From assembly GCA_004335835.1 (NCBI GenBank), contig RWJK01001645.1:13620-77619 (forward strand): a stretch of DNA of 64,000 bases, read 5' to 3'. The notes beneath the pieces were generated by a model. It was not told the origin of the DNA, did not search any database, and saw only the letters and a program-made list of their open reading frames with translations. This DNA comes from Scenedesmus sp. ARA3 (taxonomy: Eukaryota; Chlorophyta; Chlorophyceae; Sphaeropleales; Scenedesmaceae). A program made the translations under genes and the position numbers. Shown in pieces: positions 34,446-46,018 of the stretch (positions are counted from its first letter, which is position 1; every line of letters starts with the position of its first letter).

Positions 34446-37400
34446 AGCCATTGCGGCCACCACTTCATCCACACACTCTGCCAGCTTGCAGAAACCATAC
34501 CTGCATAATCAGCAGGCCGCTGCAACTGCTGCTGCTGCTGCGGCTGCTGCTGCTGAGCATCCTCCTCCACCTCCTCATCTGCCTCATATCCTGGCTGCTG
34601 CTGCCGCCACCACTGCAGCCGCTGCTGCTGCTCGCTGTGCCTTCGGGCCGCTTGCTTGATCCAGTGCTTGATGTGGCGCAGCTGTGTTCTGCGTGCTGCC
34701 AGCACTGAGGGAGGGTCCAGGGGGTGGCTGAACATCAAGTCAAGGTGGTGGGCGCCCTGCAGGCATGTTGTAGTAGCAGCAGCAGCAGCAGCAGCAGCAG
34801 TATGACAAGCAGCCAGCACTGAGGGAGGGTCCAGGGGGTGGCTGAACATCAGGTCAAGGTGGTGTGCTCCCTGCAGGCATGCCAGCAGCAGCAGCAGCGG
34901 CAGCAGCAATCGTAGTGGCGGCATCGGTTGACCCCTGACAGTGCTCTGGCAATGTGTGCATGGTGTGAACTTGCACTAGACAGACTGCAGAGTCAAGGTG
35001 CTTGCTGTACATGCTGTGCATACTGTGCTGCGACTGTTTGACAGAGTTTTGTAAGCTGTGATCCGGCAATTTCACGTGCGATCCTTTACGACAATGACAA
35101 AGTCAGCCCGATGACAGGAAGAAAGCTGCTGTGCTGCCAGAGTCACCTTGATTCAGCCAGAACGCAACAGCAACAGCCTCCTGCCATGTAGTGGTAGCCA
35201 TACCACAAGCACTAGTAACGAATGGCTGCAAGCCCTACCTCTGGTATTACAACAGCCACCAGGCTCTTGCTCGCGTCCTCCATGACGCCCCCGCCATGCC
35301 AGGGGTCAAGCCATTGATGCAATGCATAACTACGCATGCACTTCATCACACCACATCATCTGAACACTCCAAACATGGCAGGATTCTCACCTCTGGAATA
35401 ACAACAGCCACCAGGCTCTTGCTGACGTCATCCATCACACCCCAGCCATGCCAGGGGTCCAGACTGTGCTGGCATCATACAAGCTGCTGTGCTGCTTAAC
35501 AACACCCCACATCAGGAGAACAGACACCACCAAGCTGCTGTTGGTTCCAATTCCATGCAACCCATGTTCTGCACCATGTAAAGCCAGACACAACCAGCAT
35601 TTGAAAGTAGCTGACACCCTCACCTCAGGAATGACCACAGCCACCAGGCTTTTGCTGACATCATCCATGACGCCACCACCATGCCAGGGGTCAAGCAGGC
35701 CATTGCTGAACACAATGTTGCTGCCGGCAGCGATGTTACGGCCACCCCACTGCAGCAGCAGCAGCATTGTCATCATCAGCAGCCAGCAGTGCAGCAGTGC
35801 AGCAGTTGCAGCGGTTTCAGCAATGTAGCAGGGCAAATCCAGCAGCTGCAGCGGGCTGGGGAGCGCCAGCTGCAGCGAGCAGGGGAGCGGCAGCAGCAGC
35901 GATCGTCATGGCAGCACGGACAATGCCATTATTCAATGTCAAAACGCCAGCACTACACGCGTGCAGCGCTGCGAATGTCTATGTTTTGTATGCTGCTCTG
36001 CCGTTGACAAGTGCTGTATGTGTCATTGACGTGCAACCTGAACACACCCTGCTTCCATGCATTTGCACGCCATCCCTCGGTCAACAGACCGCCGCAGCTG
36101 TTGACTGGTGTATATGAACCAAAAACTCTGCGCTGCTGCTGCTGCTGCTGCTGCCCTGCTGACCTGTGTGACTGGCCAGGACTTTGAGCGTGGCGCCACG
36201 CCCCAGGTGCGCTTGCAGTTCTCGACAGCAGCGCTGAAATTGAAGGTGTCTTTGTAGAACATGTCACTCACTGCAGCAGACGGCATTTGGCACAAAATGT
36301 GATTGGCACATGGATTGTTGAGGTCACATTGGCAGCTCAGTAGCATTGCGCTGAACTTGAGGGTGTCTTTGTAGAACATGTCGCTCACTGCGCCGGCAGG
36401 AACGCAAGTAGGGCAGGTGTTGGTTGGCGCCGAGAGCAGTGTCCTCTAATGATCTATTGCCAGGCAGGCATCTGCTGTGCTGCAAAGAACACGCTGCAAC
36501 AGGCGGCAGCTGCACACCGCCATCATCGCACGCCTACTCACCGCCATCCTTGCTGGCTTGCATGACCATCTCAGTGCACCACTGGTAGTCCCAAAAATTA
36601 GCGTCCTCGTCAGACTCAGGGCTGGGGCCCACACTGGAGCTACATCAGTTATGTAATGGTGGCAGGCCGCCGCACACACATGTGCAGATTCTGCTGCCAC
36701 AGTCGACTTCCAGGCAGCGTCTAAATCCAAAGCAAAGAACATGCTGTAGCAGGTGACAAGTGCAACCAACCTTGGCCCAAATTCACTCACCGCCGTCCTT
36801 GCTGGCAGGCATGACCATCTCAGTGCACCACTGGTAGTCCCAAAAATTAGCGTCCTCGTCAGACTCAGGGCTGGGGCCAGAGCCAGGCGCCAGGCAGGGC
36901 AGGCTGCCACTGAAGTTATAAAGCACGCCAGCAGCCTGTGCCAGACCTGCAGGCAGTTGAGGGGAGGAGTGAGATGTTTGGGTTGGTTGTGATATAAAAG
37001 ACAACAGGGACAGGCACCAATTAAGGCAGGCTGCCGCTGCAGTTGTACAGTACACCAGCAGCCTGCGCCAGACCTGCAGGCAGCGTGAGGGGCAAACGGC
37101 AGTGTTGTAAGCAGACTGTTCTTGAAGTACTAGGGGCCAGGCAGGGCAGGCAGCCACTGAAATGATACAGCACGCCAGCAGCCTGTGCCAGGCCTGCAGG
37201 CAGCATTAATCAAGAAAAATGCAGATTTTGTAAGCAGACAGTTCTTGCTAAGGCGCCAGGCAGGGCAGGCTGCCACTGAAGTTGTACGGTACACCAGCAG
37301 CCTGCGCGAGGCCTGCAGGCAGCATTAGGAGAAAAGGCAAGTGTTGTGGGCGGACAATTGCTTCAATGGCGCAATGAGCCAGATTGGGCAGGCTGCCACT

Positions 37401-39297
37401 ACACTTGTACAGCACGCCAGCAGCCTGCTTTAGGCCTGCAGGCAGCATGAGGGGCGAAACGGCAGTGTACTGAGCACATGTTCTGTATAAAAAGCGCCAG
37501 GCGCCAGGCAAGTCAGTCTGCCACTGAAGTTGTACAGCAAGCCGGCAGCCTGCGCGAGGTCTGCAGGCAGCATTAGGAAAAAAGGCAAATGTTGTGGGTG
37601 GAAAATTGCTTCCACGGCGCAAGGAGCCAGGTCAGGTAGGCTGCCACTGCATTTGTACAGCACGCCGGCAGCCTGCGCGAGGCCTGCAGGCAGCATGAGG
37701 GGAGCACAGAAAAGTTTGGGTTAGTTGTGTGTGCGAAAAGGAACGGGGGCAGGCACCAGTCAAGCAATTTGCCGCTAAAGTTGTACAGCACGCTAGCAGC
37801 CTGCGCCTGGCGTGCATACAGCATGAGATAGTGTTGTTTCTGACAGTGGCCACCGATCAAGGGTGTGCTGTCAACTCATGCAAGTGCTGTCAGCTCATGC
37901 TTGGCTTCCTTGTGGCAGTATATATGATGGTTTTGTGCATGATGGTGAAAGTTGCATACACAACACAGTACATGATACAGATACTACAACGGCTCACCCT
38001 CCATGAACCATGGCCCGTCAGAAGTGCCCCTGCTCAGCAATCAACCTAGGAGTGCCACACAAACCCCATGTAACACACATTGAACCATAAAGCACAAGCA
38101 GCTCACCCTCCATGAGTCTTGGGCCATCCAGGGTGCCCCTGCTGACCATGATGTCACACGCCACACGCACCGGGTACGCCGGCAGGTCGCCCGCACCTGT
38201 ACAGCAGGCCACGCAGATGTTTTCAATAGGATTCGACTGCTTGTGCTGCAGTGCATTATACTACGGCAGCAAGCTGCTTGCACTGTTGATTGAAGTGCGC
38301 ATTGTTGTCTGACAGGCTGGCAGACAATACAAGGCACTAGGACATCGGAACATCTGTGCTTGGGCCGACAAATGGCTGTGTGCTGGGCTCACCGTTGGTC
38401 ATGTAGGAGGAGGGATAGGGGAAGTTGCCCATGGCAAGATAGTCCCTGCACACGGCAGCACAGCGGAAGAGTGATACAGTGTGACATGATAAACAAAGTT
38501 GACCAACAAGATCATGCTGTTGCAGCGGATGGGGGTAGGGGAAGTTGCCCATGGCCAGGTAGTCCCTGACCACAGCAGCACAGCGGAAGAGTGATACAGT
38601 ATGACATGATAAACAAAGTGTGACCAACAAGATTATGCTGTTGCAGCGGATGGGGGTAGGGGAAGTTGCCCATGGCCAGGTAGTCCCTGACCACAGCAGC
38701 ACAGCGGAAGAGTGATACAGTGTGACATGATAAACAAAGTGTGACCAACAAAATCATGCTGTTGCGGTGGATGGGGGTAGGGGAAGTTGCCCATGGCCAG
38801 GTACTCCCTGACCACAGCAGCACAGCAGCAGAGTGATACAGTATGACATGATAAACAAAGTTTGACCAACAAAATCATGCTGTTGCAGCGGATGGGGGTA
38901 GGGGAAGTTGCCCATGGCCAGGTAGTCCCTGCACGCAGCAGCACAGCGGAAGAGTGATACAGTGTGATATGATAAACAAAGTTGACCAACAAAATCATGC
39001 TGTTGCAGCGGATGGGGGTAGAGACAGCTGCCCATGGGCAGGTAGTCCCTGCGCACACCAGCCAAAAAAACCCACAGCGTATGTTACACAGCAAGGTTGA
39101 CCAACAAAATCATGTCGCTGCAGTGGATGGGAGCAAACAGGATCACCATGCACTCGCCAAGTACTCCCGCAGTGCCAGCACATCCTCCCTGCTGTTGAGG
39201 CGCGTCTCAGGGCACAGCCGCATGGCTGCGGCAATGTCGGCGCGGCCACCAGCGTATGCGCCCATCTGCATGAGCACCTGCAGCAACAAAAGCAACA

Positions 39298-39328
<31 letters not shown>

Positions 39329-42300
39329 GAGCAACTTGATGCACAGCAGAAATATGATCTCTCCTGTTGATTTGCTGGACATAGCAGTGCAGATGCTGAG
39401 GCAACGCACACCATACCACTTGCACGGGCAGCTGGCGCAACAACGGTACGTTGCTGAGCAGTGCTGCAGCAACGCCAACCAGCTGTCATATTTGTTCCTG
39501 AGCAACACCTCATCTTGCCACGTGCAAAAACAAATATCACCCTGAACAAGGCAGGGCGCCGCACCTCCCATGCCCGCCGCACTGTCTGCACGCAGCCGGG
39601 CGCCGCGCCCGCCTCCGGTGTTGCATCATACGTCACGCCTTTGGCAAAAGCCAGCTCGTCAAACGGAGGGTCCTGAGCACACACGGCAGCGACGGCAGCA
39701 ACTGAGACAAGCTATGGTGTCAGCAGTAACCACCAACCTACCCACCATTTCGCAAACCTGCATTGCTATCGGCTGTGCTGCAGAGTTATGAAGAGCAGCT
39801 GGGTTTGTAAGAGTGCAAACATGCTGGACCCTTAGGGATCCCTGCACAACCAGCAGCCGCCGCACCTGCCCGTAGAAGTTCCAGATGGGTGCTGAGGCAG
39901 CGATGGCACCATCCAGCAGGTGCGGGTACTTGAGCCGCATCCAGGCAGCAAGCATGCCGCCTGCAAGATATAGGACGCATGATCAAGCAAGCAGACATGA
40001 CGCACAAAGATGAAGCTGTCTGGATGTAAAAGTTCAGGGACAGAAAGGCTTGTCGAGAGCATGGCAAACACAGCAGGTGCGGATACTTGAGCCGCATCCA
40101 GGCAGCAAGCATGCCACCTGCAAGATATAAGACAAATGATCAAGCAAGAACACATGACACACAAATGAGAAGCTGTCTGAATGTGAAACTTGAGGGACAG
40201 AAAGGCTTGTCAAGAGCATGGCATACACAGCAGGTGCGGGTACTGGAGCCGCATCCAGGCAGCCAGCATGCCACCTGCAAGATATAGGATAAATGATCCA
40301 TTGAGGCATGGCAAGGCTGATCGGAAGCATGGCATATGCAGCAGGTGCGGGTACTTGAGCCGCATCCAGGCAGCAAGCATGCCGCCTGCAAGACAAAACA
40401 CGTGATCAAGCAAGCAGACATGACGCACAAATGAGAAGCTAACTGTATGTGAAAGTTGAGGGACAGAAAGGCCTTTCAGAAGCATGGCACACACAGCACG
40501 TGCGGGTACTTGAGCCGCATCCAGGCAGCAAGCATGCCGCCTGGCCGCAGCTGCAGCAGCAGCAGCAGCAGCAGCAGCAGACGCAGCAGCAGCAACGAAT
40601 GGCAAGGTTGTGGCGCAGAAATAGCAGGACATGGGCAGTTGCAACTCCCTCATGTTCATGCTCAGATACAGTTTTATAAGTGAACGTTCTGCTTGGCTTG
40701 GTAGCACTAGGGTTGCTGCGGAAGCAGCTAAAGCATTCACACAAGGCAGCTATAACAGCAATGCTCTGCCTACAGCGCACACTCACCATAGCTAACACAG
40801 CAAATGCAGGGGCATGATCCACAGCAGCAGCAGGAGCAGAAGCAGCAGCAGCAGCAGCAGGGCAGCCGAGGTGGAGTCAGCGCGTGTCATTCAAGGACAC
40901 ATGTGTGACATGTGCAGCGAGCAAGTACTTTGCAGTGATGCAGCAAGCTCATCAAACACGCGCTTGATTTCTGTTCAGATTGGCCGTCATATGCATACAC
41001 CCAGGCTCAAAACATGCTGCATGTGCCCCAGCAGGTTTCCTTCTGCGTGGCTCTGTGTCCAGGCAATCGCCACACTTTGTTGTGCAGGTCAGGAAACAGG
41101 TACAAGTGCGCAACGGCCCGCCTGGGCTGCAAAGCTGTGGGCACACGCCCATCACGGCTGTATGGCTGTCGGTAGCACGCACCTGCCCCCAAAGCCGATG
41201 ACTGCGCTCTGCTGTGCGCCAGGCCATGCTGCTTTGACCTCCTGGATGACCTCGGCATAGTCTGCGGCAGCAGCCGCAGCAGCAGCAGCAGGCATGCAGG
41301 CAATCCTTGTCAGCGCATGTCAGTCAGCGCAACAGCTAAGTAGCGACAACAGACTTACAGCTTGACAAGCATGTGCGGCAAGGTTGATGGTCTGCATTGT
41401 TGGGTTGTCATGCACGCCACCCGCACTAACATACATGCTGTGTGGACCAAGCAAAGTCAGCAGCTGCCAGAATCAACACATCCATAAGATGTTTCTCATG
41501 CCACACAGTTGCCTTGACTGCTGAACGACATCGATTTGGGGTGGTTTGCTTCAAATCGTACGGCAGCATCTACACTGCCTGTCACCTGCCAGGGCCTGCT
41601 CTGCGGTGAGGTAGCCCATGCCACACTGCCGCGTTAACTACTCAGAAATACTAAGGTTTAAGTCACATCGTACGGCTGCATCCACTCCGCCAGTCACCTG
41701 CGAGGGCCTGCTTCACTAAGAGGTAGCCCATGCAACACTGTTGCCGTGATTGCTGAAAATAACAAGTTCTCATTGTTAGGCTGCATCTACACCGCCTGTC
41801 ACCTGCCAGGGCTGCTCTGCAGTGAGGTAGCCCATGCCACACTGTCACGTCGACTGCTCAAAAATACTAAGGTCTACGTCACATCATATTGCTGCATCTA
41901 CACCGCCTGTCACCTGCCAGGGCCTGCTCTGCGGTGTGGTAGCCCATGCCACACTGGTGCAGTGATTGCTCAGAAATGCTCAGGTCTAAGTCACAACATA
42001 TGGCTGCATCTACACCGCCTGTCACCTGCCAGGGCCTGCTCAACAACCACGTGTCTTGCTGAAAGCCAGCATGCATTCTGTCTGCCACCAGCCAAGGCCC
42101 GCTCAACAACCAAGAAATCAATAGAACAATCATGCCAACCGCCAGTCACCTGCCAAGGCCCGCTCAACAACCAAGAAATCAATAGAACAGTCATGCCAAC
42201 CGCCAGTCACCTGCCAGGGCCTGCTCTGCGGTGAGGTAGCCCTTGTGCTTGAGCACGTCAGCCCCCCATGGCTTGGACTGGCCATAGTACCTGGCAGGCA

Positions 42301-43243
42301 GCACACCAGCACAGATATAAGTGAGCAAGGTGCATACCTACAAACATTCTGTTGAGAAAGTGTGCTTCAAGCCGTAATTCACGAGCACTGTATGACTATT
42401 GCTGCAACTTTGTAATGGACAACCAGCTTTGCTGGGCTGTGCAAGGATACATATTTTTTTTCTGCAAACTGCCCCCGCTGACTCTCAGCTCCTAAAACAT
42501 GATGCTGCTACTTCAAGCTGCTCTGGTGTAAGAATTTTGCGCCTCACCTGTGCTCTGCAAAGACCAGCAGGGCCCCAAAGTGGGCCGCATTCTCCCACAT
42601 AAGGCCGGTGTGGTTCAGGTACCTGACACAGCACGTAGCAGCAGACAAATCAGTTGCAGTGCATGGTGCGGCTAAGCATGCGTCCTGAGGTGTTTTGCAG
42701 CTGTCCAGGCATACCACATGTGGTAGCGCATGCTGCTGCTCCTGGTGCTGGTGCCGCTGCAGCTGCTTGGTCGCTGTTGGTCTGTCTGGTGCTTACAGAG
42801 TCACGTCTGCCTCGTTGCCCAGGTAGAAAAAGATCGGCCCGAGGGCCCTGTTGGGTGCTGGCTGCCAGAACTCATCGCAGATGAATACACGTTGCTGAAA
42901 AGTGGAGGTGCCATTCTCAGGGTCCCGCTGCACGGCAGCATAGCAGCACAGCAGCGATGCAACGCGTGGATTGCAAGCAAGCTCGTGCATGTTGATTGCG
43001 ATAAGGCGTGATTTCAAGGCCTTTTCGCACCCATGTGAAGTGATCCAGCGTTGCGTTTCGCCACAGCAGCGTGCACCGAGACACTAGATCAGGCTGATCG
43101 GACAGGCAGTGCCCCCTTTGCCATTTCGGGGGTCTGTAGTTAGACAACGGAGGCTTGTATGCAATAGCTACGGTCGCATGCGGCAGTATCAGCAGCAGAG
43201 GTGACAGCAGCAGAAGCAGCAGCAAGCGCGTGGCTTGAGCCAT
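34328..43243 (-). CDS. S28 serine peptidase (prolyl carboxypeptidase-like)
   Basis: Fifteen minus-strand exons: 43243-43031, 42894-42797, 42622-42548, 42290-42211, 41261-41183, 40791-40787, 39960-39866, 39672-39565, 39277-39147, 38445-38393, 38196-38107, 36946-36791, 36270-36164, 35749-35624 and 34756-34328. They sum to 1845 bases, 614 residues, with all phases matching. A signal peptide ([20 protein letters not shown]) is followed by family landmarks GPIFFYLGNEAD, LVFAEHRYYGQS, YLTAEQALAD, the nucleophile motif GFGGSYGGMLAAW, GAIAASAPIW, catalytic Asp in FSNGLLDPW and catalytic His in GAHHLDL. Such enzymes remove residues after proline in lysosome/vacuole or outside the cell. The Ser codon is completed by a 5-nt exon. 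The C-terminus is a Gln-rich tail. Confidence 0.93.
34383..34446 (-). repeat. Gln-coding CAG tract in the S28 gene
   Basis: On the gene strand about 20 CAG codons encode most of the C-terminal poly-Gln of the S28 peptidase. Confidence 0.85.
34680..34880 (-). repeat. two copies of the catalytic-His exon start
   Basis: The acceptor plus GAHHLDLMFSHPLDPPSVLA is present starting near 34871 and again at 34756. Either acceptor could be used; the second leads directly into the Gln-rich end. Confidence 0.8.
35240..35700 (-). repeat. copies of the LLDPWHGGGVMDD exon end
   Basis: The 3' end of exon 35749-35624 (DPWHGGGVMDDVSKSLVAVVIPE plus GTGAGG) is repeated near 35395-35460 and, more diverged, near 35235-35305. 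Confidence 0.8.
36240..36410 (-). repeat. duplicated start of the MFYKDT exon
   Basis: SDMFYKDT coding sequence with a flanking acceptor-like site occurs near 36270 and near 36392; the upstream copy is a decoy. Confidence 0.75.
36535..36890 (-). repeat. duplicated end of S28 exon 12
   Basis: The end coding SPESDEDANFWDYQWCTEMV through the GTGAGT donor (36880-36791) recurs at about 36635-36541 with a changed codon or two. Confidence 0.85.
36890..37835 (-). repeat. ~120-bp array: eight copies of S28 exon 12 start
   Basis: The CTGCAG acceptor plus GLAQAAGVLYNFSGSLPCLA is repeated at about 120-base spacing (near 36946, 37072, 37195, 37310, 37430, 37560, 37685 and 37810). Only the copy at 36946 continues into the complete exon. 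The others differ by substitutions. Confidence 0.9.
38380..39060 (-). repeat. ~122-bp array: six copies of S28 exon 10 start
   Basis: The CTGCAG-type acceptor plus DYLAMGNFPYP occurs near 38445, 38567, 38690, 38812, 38934 and 39052. Only 38445-38393 has the exon end (SSYMTN and donor). The spacers are also near identical. Confidence 0.9.
39925..40550 (-). repeat. five copies of the MLAAWMRLKYPHL exon start
   Basis: The acceptor plus GCGGCATGCTTGCTGCCTGG is repeated near 40545, 40390, 40280, 40120 and 39960. Only the last continues to DGAIAASAPIW. All lie downstream of the 5-nt exon, so the spliceosome must skip four decoy acceptors. Confidence 0.9.
40787..40791 (-). other. 5-nt micro-exon completing the S28 nucleophile motif
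   Basis: On the minus strand the sequence is tgttag, CTATG, gtgagt. The preceding exon ends GGGGGCAG before gtgcgt and the next starts GCGGCATG after tgcag. Joined they read GGG GGC AGC TAT GGC GGC ATG, that is GGSYGGM, the S28 nucleophile motif. Skipping it breaks the frame. Confidence 0.85.
41565..42240 (-). repeat. about seven copies of the YLTAEQALA exon end
   Basis: The end of exon 42290-42211 (YLTAEQALAG plus the GTGACTGGCGG donor region) recurs near 42145, 42090 (diverged), 42030, 41920, 41810, 41705 and 41600. Unit spacing is about 110 bases in the distal part. Confidence 0.85.
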
Positions 43244-44102
43244 GGCCTCTGTTGTTGGTCAACACGGATGCCTACAAAAAAAGCTGAGGCATGAAAGACT
43301 TTGGGTTAGTGGCGCTCACCCCTCTGAAAGGCTAGCAGCGAATGCAGCATGCAAGTAGGGTTTGTCATCTGCCCAGGGTGGAAGGGCATCCATGCTGGCA
43401 GCTTGCCGGCAGAGTGACACTTTGTGCTGTGTGCACTTGTTCAGCTCAAGAGGGGGTGTACGTTGGCTTCGAACGCACGCACAGCTAACGTCTGTGGCAC
43501 CATCCAGCTGTCCACCTCATGCCTCAATGAAAACATGTCTTCACCTGTACAGGTGTGCCAAATCTGGGGCAGATGGTTGTGCAGCTACATGGGTTCACGT
43601 TCCATGGCATGTTCAGGAAGTGCTGCAACCAGCATCGGTGTAGCCACGTTGGTAGCGACGAGAATATTGTTGAATGTTCAGGCAATCTGGCATTCTGCCC
43701 CTACATCCTGATGCTACCACGCATGGCAAAGGTGCAAGGTTGGCCCAGGTGTAGTGGGTTGCGGCCCAACACCATGTTGGTGTGAATCACACAGCGGACA
43801 CGACAACACCTTACAGATGGGGTTTGTGCAGCCCTGCTTCAAGCTTGCGGCGAGACACCTTTAAATTGCTACGGACTGACTGTCACCCAGCGTCAGTCAG
43901 GCTCACACTGAGCAGTGCTGAGCACAAAGCAATGCCGCTGCATAGCTGCTGCTGCTGCTGTGCCGGCCACAAATAAGACTCTCAATATAATTTAGTGGTA
44001 TATTACTTGATTCGGCCTTTAGTTCGCAACACATGCACGCATGCGTACGGTCCGGCTCCAGGCCTAGGGTGGAGTGCTGAATTCGCAGCCAAGACAGACG
44101 AG
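43244..44102. promoter_or_regulatory. divergent intergenic region, S28 and Sep15-like genes
   Basis: The two genes start in opposite directions from this 859-base gap, so it must contain both promoters. An AT-rich stretch lies at about 43975-44015. No defined box is claimed. Confidence 0.45.
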
Positions 44103-46018
44103 ATGTTGCTGGTTGGAATAGTAATATTACTGCTAGCTCAGGCGTCCGCGGAGCCAGTAGTTAAGGGCGTATTTGAGGTACTTGCGCCTGTCAGCACTTT
44201 GCCTGCTTCTGTGTTGCCCTAACTGTGCCTTACAACCATGATCCGCTGCTCTGCAGTCATGTCCGGCATGCAGGCTGAACTCTATGCCCGAGGTGCGCTG
44301 AAGCTTGCACCAGCAGAAGCAGCAGCAGCAAGCCAGGCTGATTAGTCAACAGCAGCAGTTGCTTGCGCAGCGCTTCAACAACTACATCACCTGCAGCATG
44401 CTGTTCTGCACATCGACCTTGCACTTTACCGTCTAGCGTTGACTTCAGATGATGTCAATCAAGCATGCAACACCAGCACTGCAGAGCAAGGAGGGCCGCA
44501 TCAGCCTCTGCCGCTGTTGCTGATGAGCGTGCCACGTCACATGCAGCACCAGCAAGACACGCAAACGCATAAGCACGCTGTTAAATGTGCTCTGTCTGCA
44601 TGCCTTTCTTCATCACCTTTTTTATCCCATGTTGCAGCTGAAGCGCTTCCTGCATGACTCAGTGCTCAAGGAGGAGTATGGAGACAAGCTGTCAGTCAAC
44701 TTGTGAGTTTCCTGCAAGCACGCACCCTGCTCACACAGCGCAGCGGCAGCTAGGGGAAGCCAACAGCCGGCAGGCAGCATCAGATGTATCGCAGAGGCCA
44801 GCAGGCATGAGACCTCTCGGCAGATCAGTGTACCTGCATGCGTGGTGGCCAGCAGTAACTGTGCTTCAGCTGGGTCATCGAAGCACAAGCTTGACTGCTC
44901 TGATGACAGCAACAGTTTGACAGGCAGCAACAACAGCAGTAGCCCTGTACTTGCTGTACTTCTGCGTGTCTGTTCAAGTACTGCTGCAAACCTGCTGCAT
45001 TGTGTACGCAGCACACAGCCGGGGCGTTGCTGTATGGACAGCAACACTGTAGCATGCCACACATAACAGTGCTGTGCTGCTGCTTGTTTGTGTGCTGCAA
45101 CACATCTGCAGCATCCCAGGAGCAGTGCCCACACTCATATTGTATGACGCTGGTGGTAAGGAGGTGAGTGATGATCACATGTACACCAAGTGCTACCAGG
45201 GATGTTTGCACTGCGCTAGTGAATGAATAATGTGGCAGATGCATCAACAGCCATCATTGCTGCCATGCTGTTGCTGCAGAGACGGCCAGTATGCGTTGGC
45301 ATACGCATGGTCCGGGTGCAGCGTGATGTCAGTATCAATTATTTGAAGCAGATGCCCGGGTGCCACAATGCTGCCTCTGTTGCGTCACTCATCACTGCCG
45401 TTGCTGCTGCTGCTGTTGATGATGACGATGTAAATGCAATGGGACATGCTGCAGGTCTCACGAGAGGAGGTCAGTGACAAGCTAAATTTTGACCAGCTGC
45501 ACACGTGGGTGCAGTCCAAAGGCTTTGCAAAGCAGTCCCCTGCAGCAGCTGCAGCAGGTAGCGGCGCTGCTGCCAGCAGCAGCAAGCAAGGCCCGGCACC
45601 TGTCCCGGCAGCAGGACGAGAAGCTGCAATCGGCCCCAAAATAGCAGCAGCAGCAGCAGCAGCAGCGGCAGCAGCAGATGGGCGAGCTGCGCGGAGGCCG
45701 GCAGGTGGGGAGGGTCCCTATGGGGCCAGGCGCCGCCGGCAGGGCGGCAATGCAGCAGCAGCAGCAGGAGCGGGCCCGGGTGCCGCAGGTGACGGCCCGT
45801 ACGGTGGCATGAGGCGTCACATGCGGCGGCGGCGGCGGCGCAATGCAGGCCCGGAAGGTTCAGCAGCAGCAGCATCAGCTGGCGGTGGGGGTGCTGGGGA
45901 TGGTGCAGCTGCAGGTCCAGGGGGTGGCAGGAGGCGGCGGGATGGGCAGCGCATGCGGCGCAGGCGGCGGCGGCCGGGGGCAGGCGGCCAGGCTCCTGGT
46001 GTTGCGGCAGACTATTAG
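44103..46018 (+). CDS. Sep15/SELENOM-like ER thiol protein with Arg/Gly-rich tail
   Basis: Six exons (44103-44177, 44257-44292, 44638-44702, 45112-45163, 45280-45327 and 45455-46018) give 279 residues, all phases matching. A signal peptide (MLLVGIVILLLAQASA) precedes SCPACRLNSMPELKRFLHD, which aligns with the CxxU-LN-x-PEVK-F region of selenoproteins M and F, here with Cys in both positions (CPAC). Then come GDKLSVNFIPGAVPTLILYD and VSREEVSDKL, matching the rest of the thioredoxin-like Sep15/SelM domain. Family members work in ER protein folding. The unusual part is the ~150-residue tail after GFAKQS, which is Ala-rich and then has several Arg-rich clusters such as RRHMRRRRRR. No ER-retention KDEL is seen. 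The 5' border of exon 5 is the least certain. Confidence 0.75.

Noticed and set aside
44251..44295. A TGA in one frame next to Cys codons in the Sep15-like exon, possibly selenocysteine
   Set aside because: The frame that matches the family and both flanking exons reads SCPACRLNSMPE without a TGA, so Cys replaces Sec.
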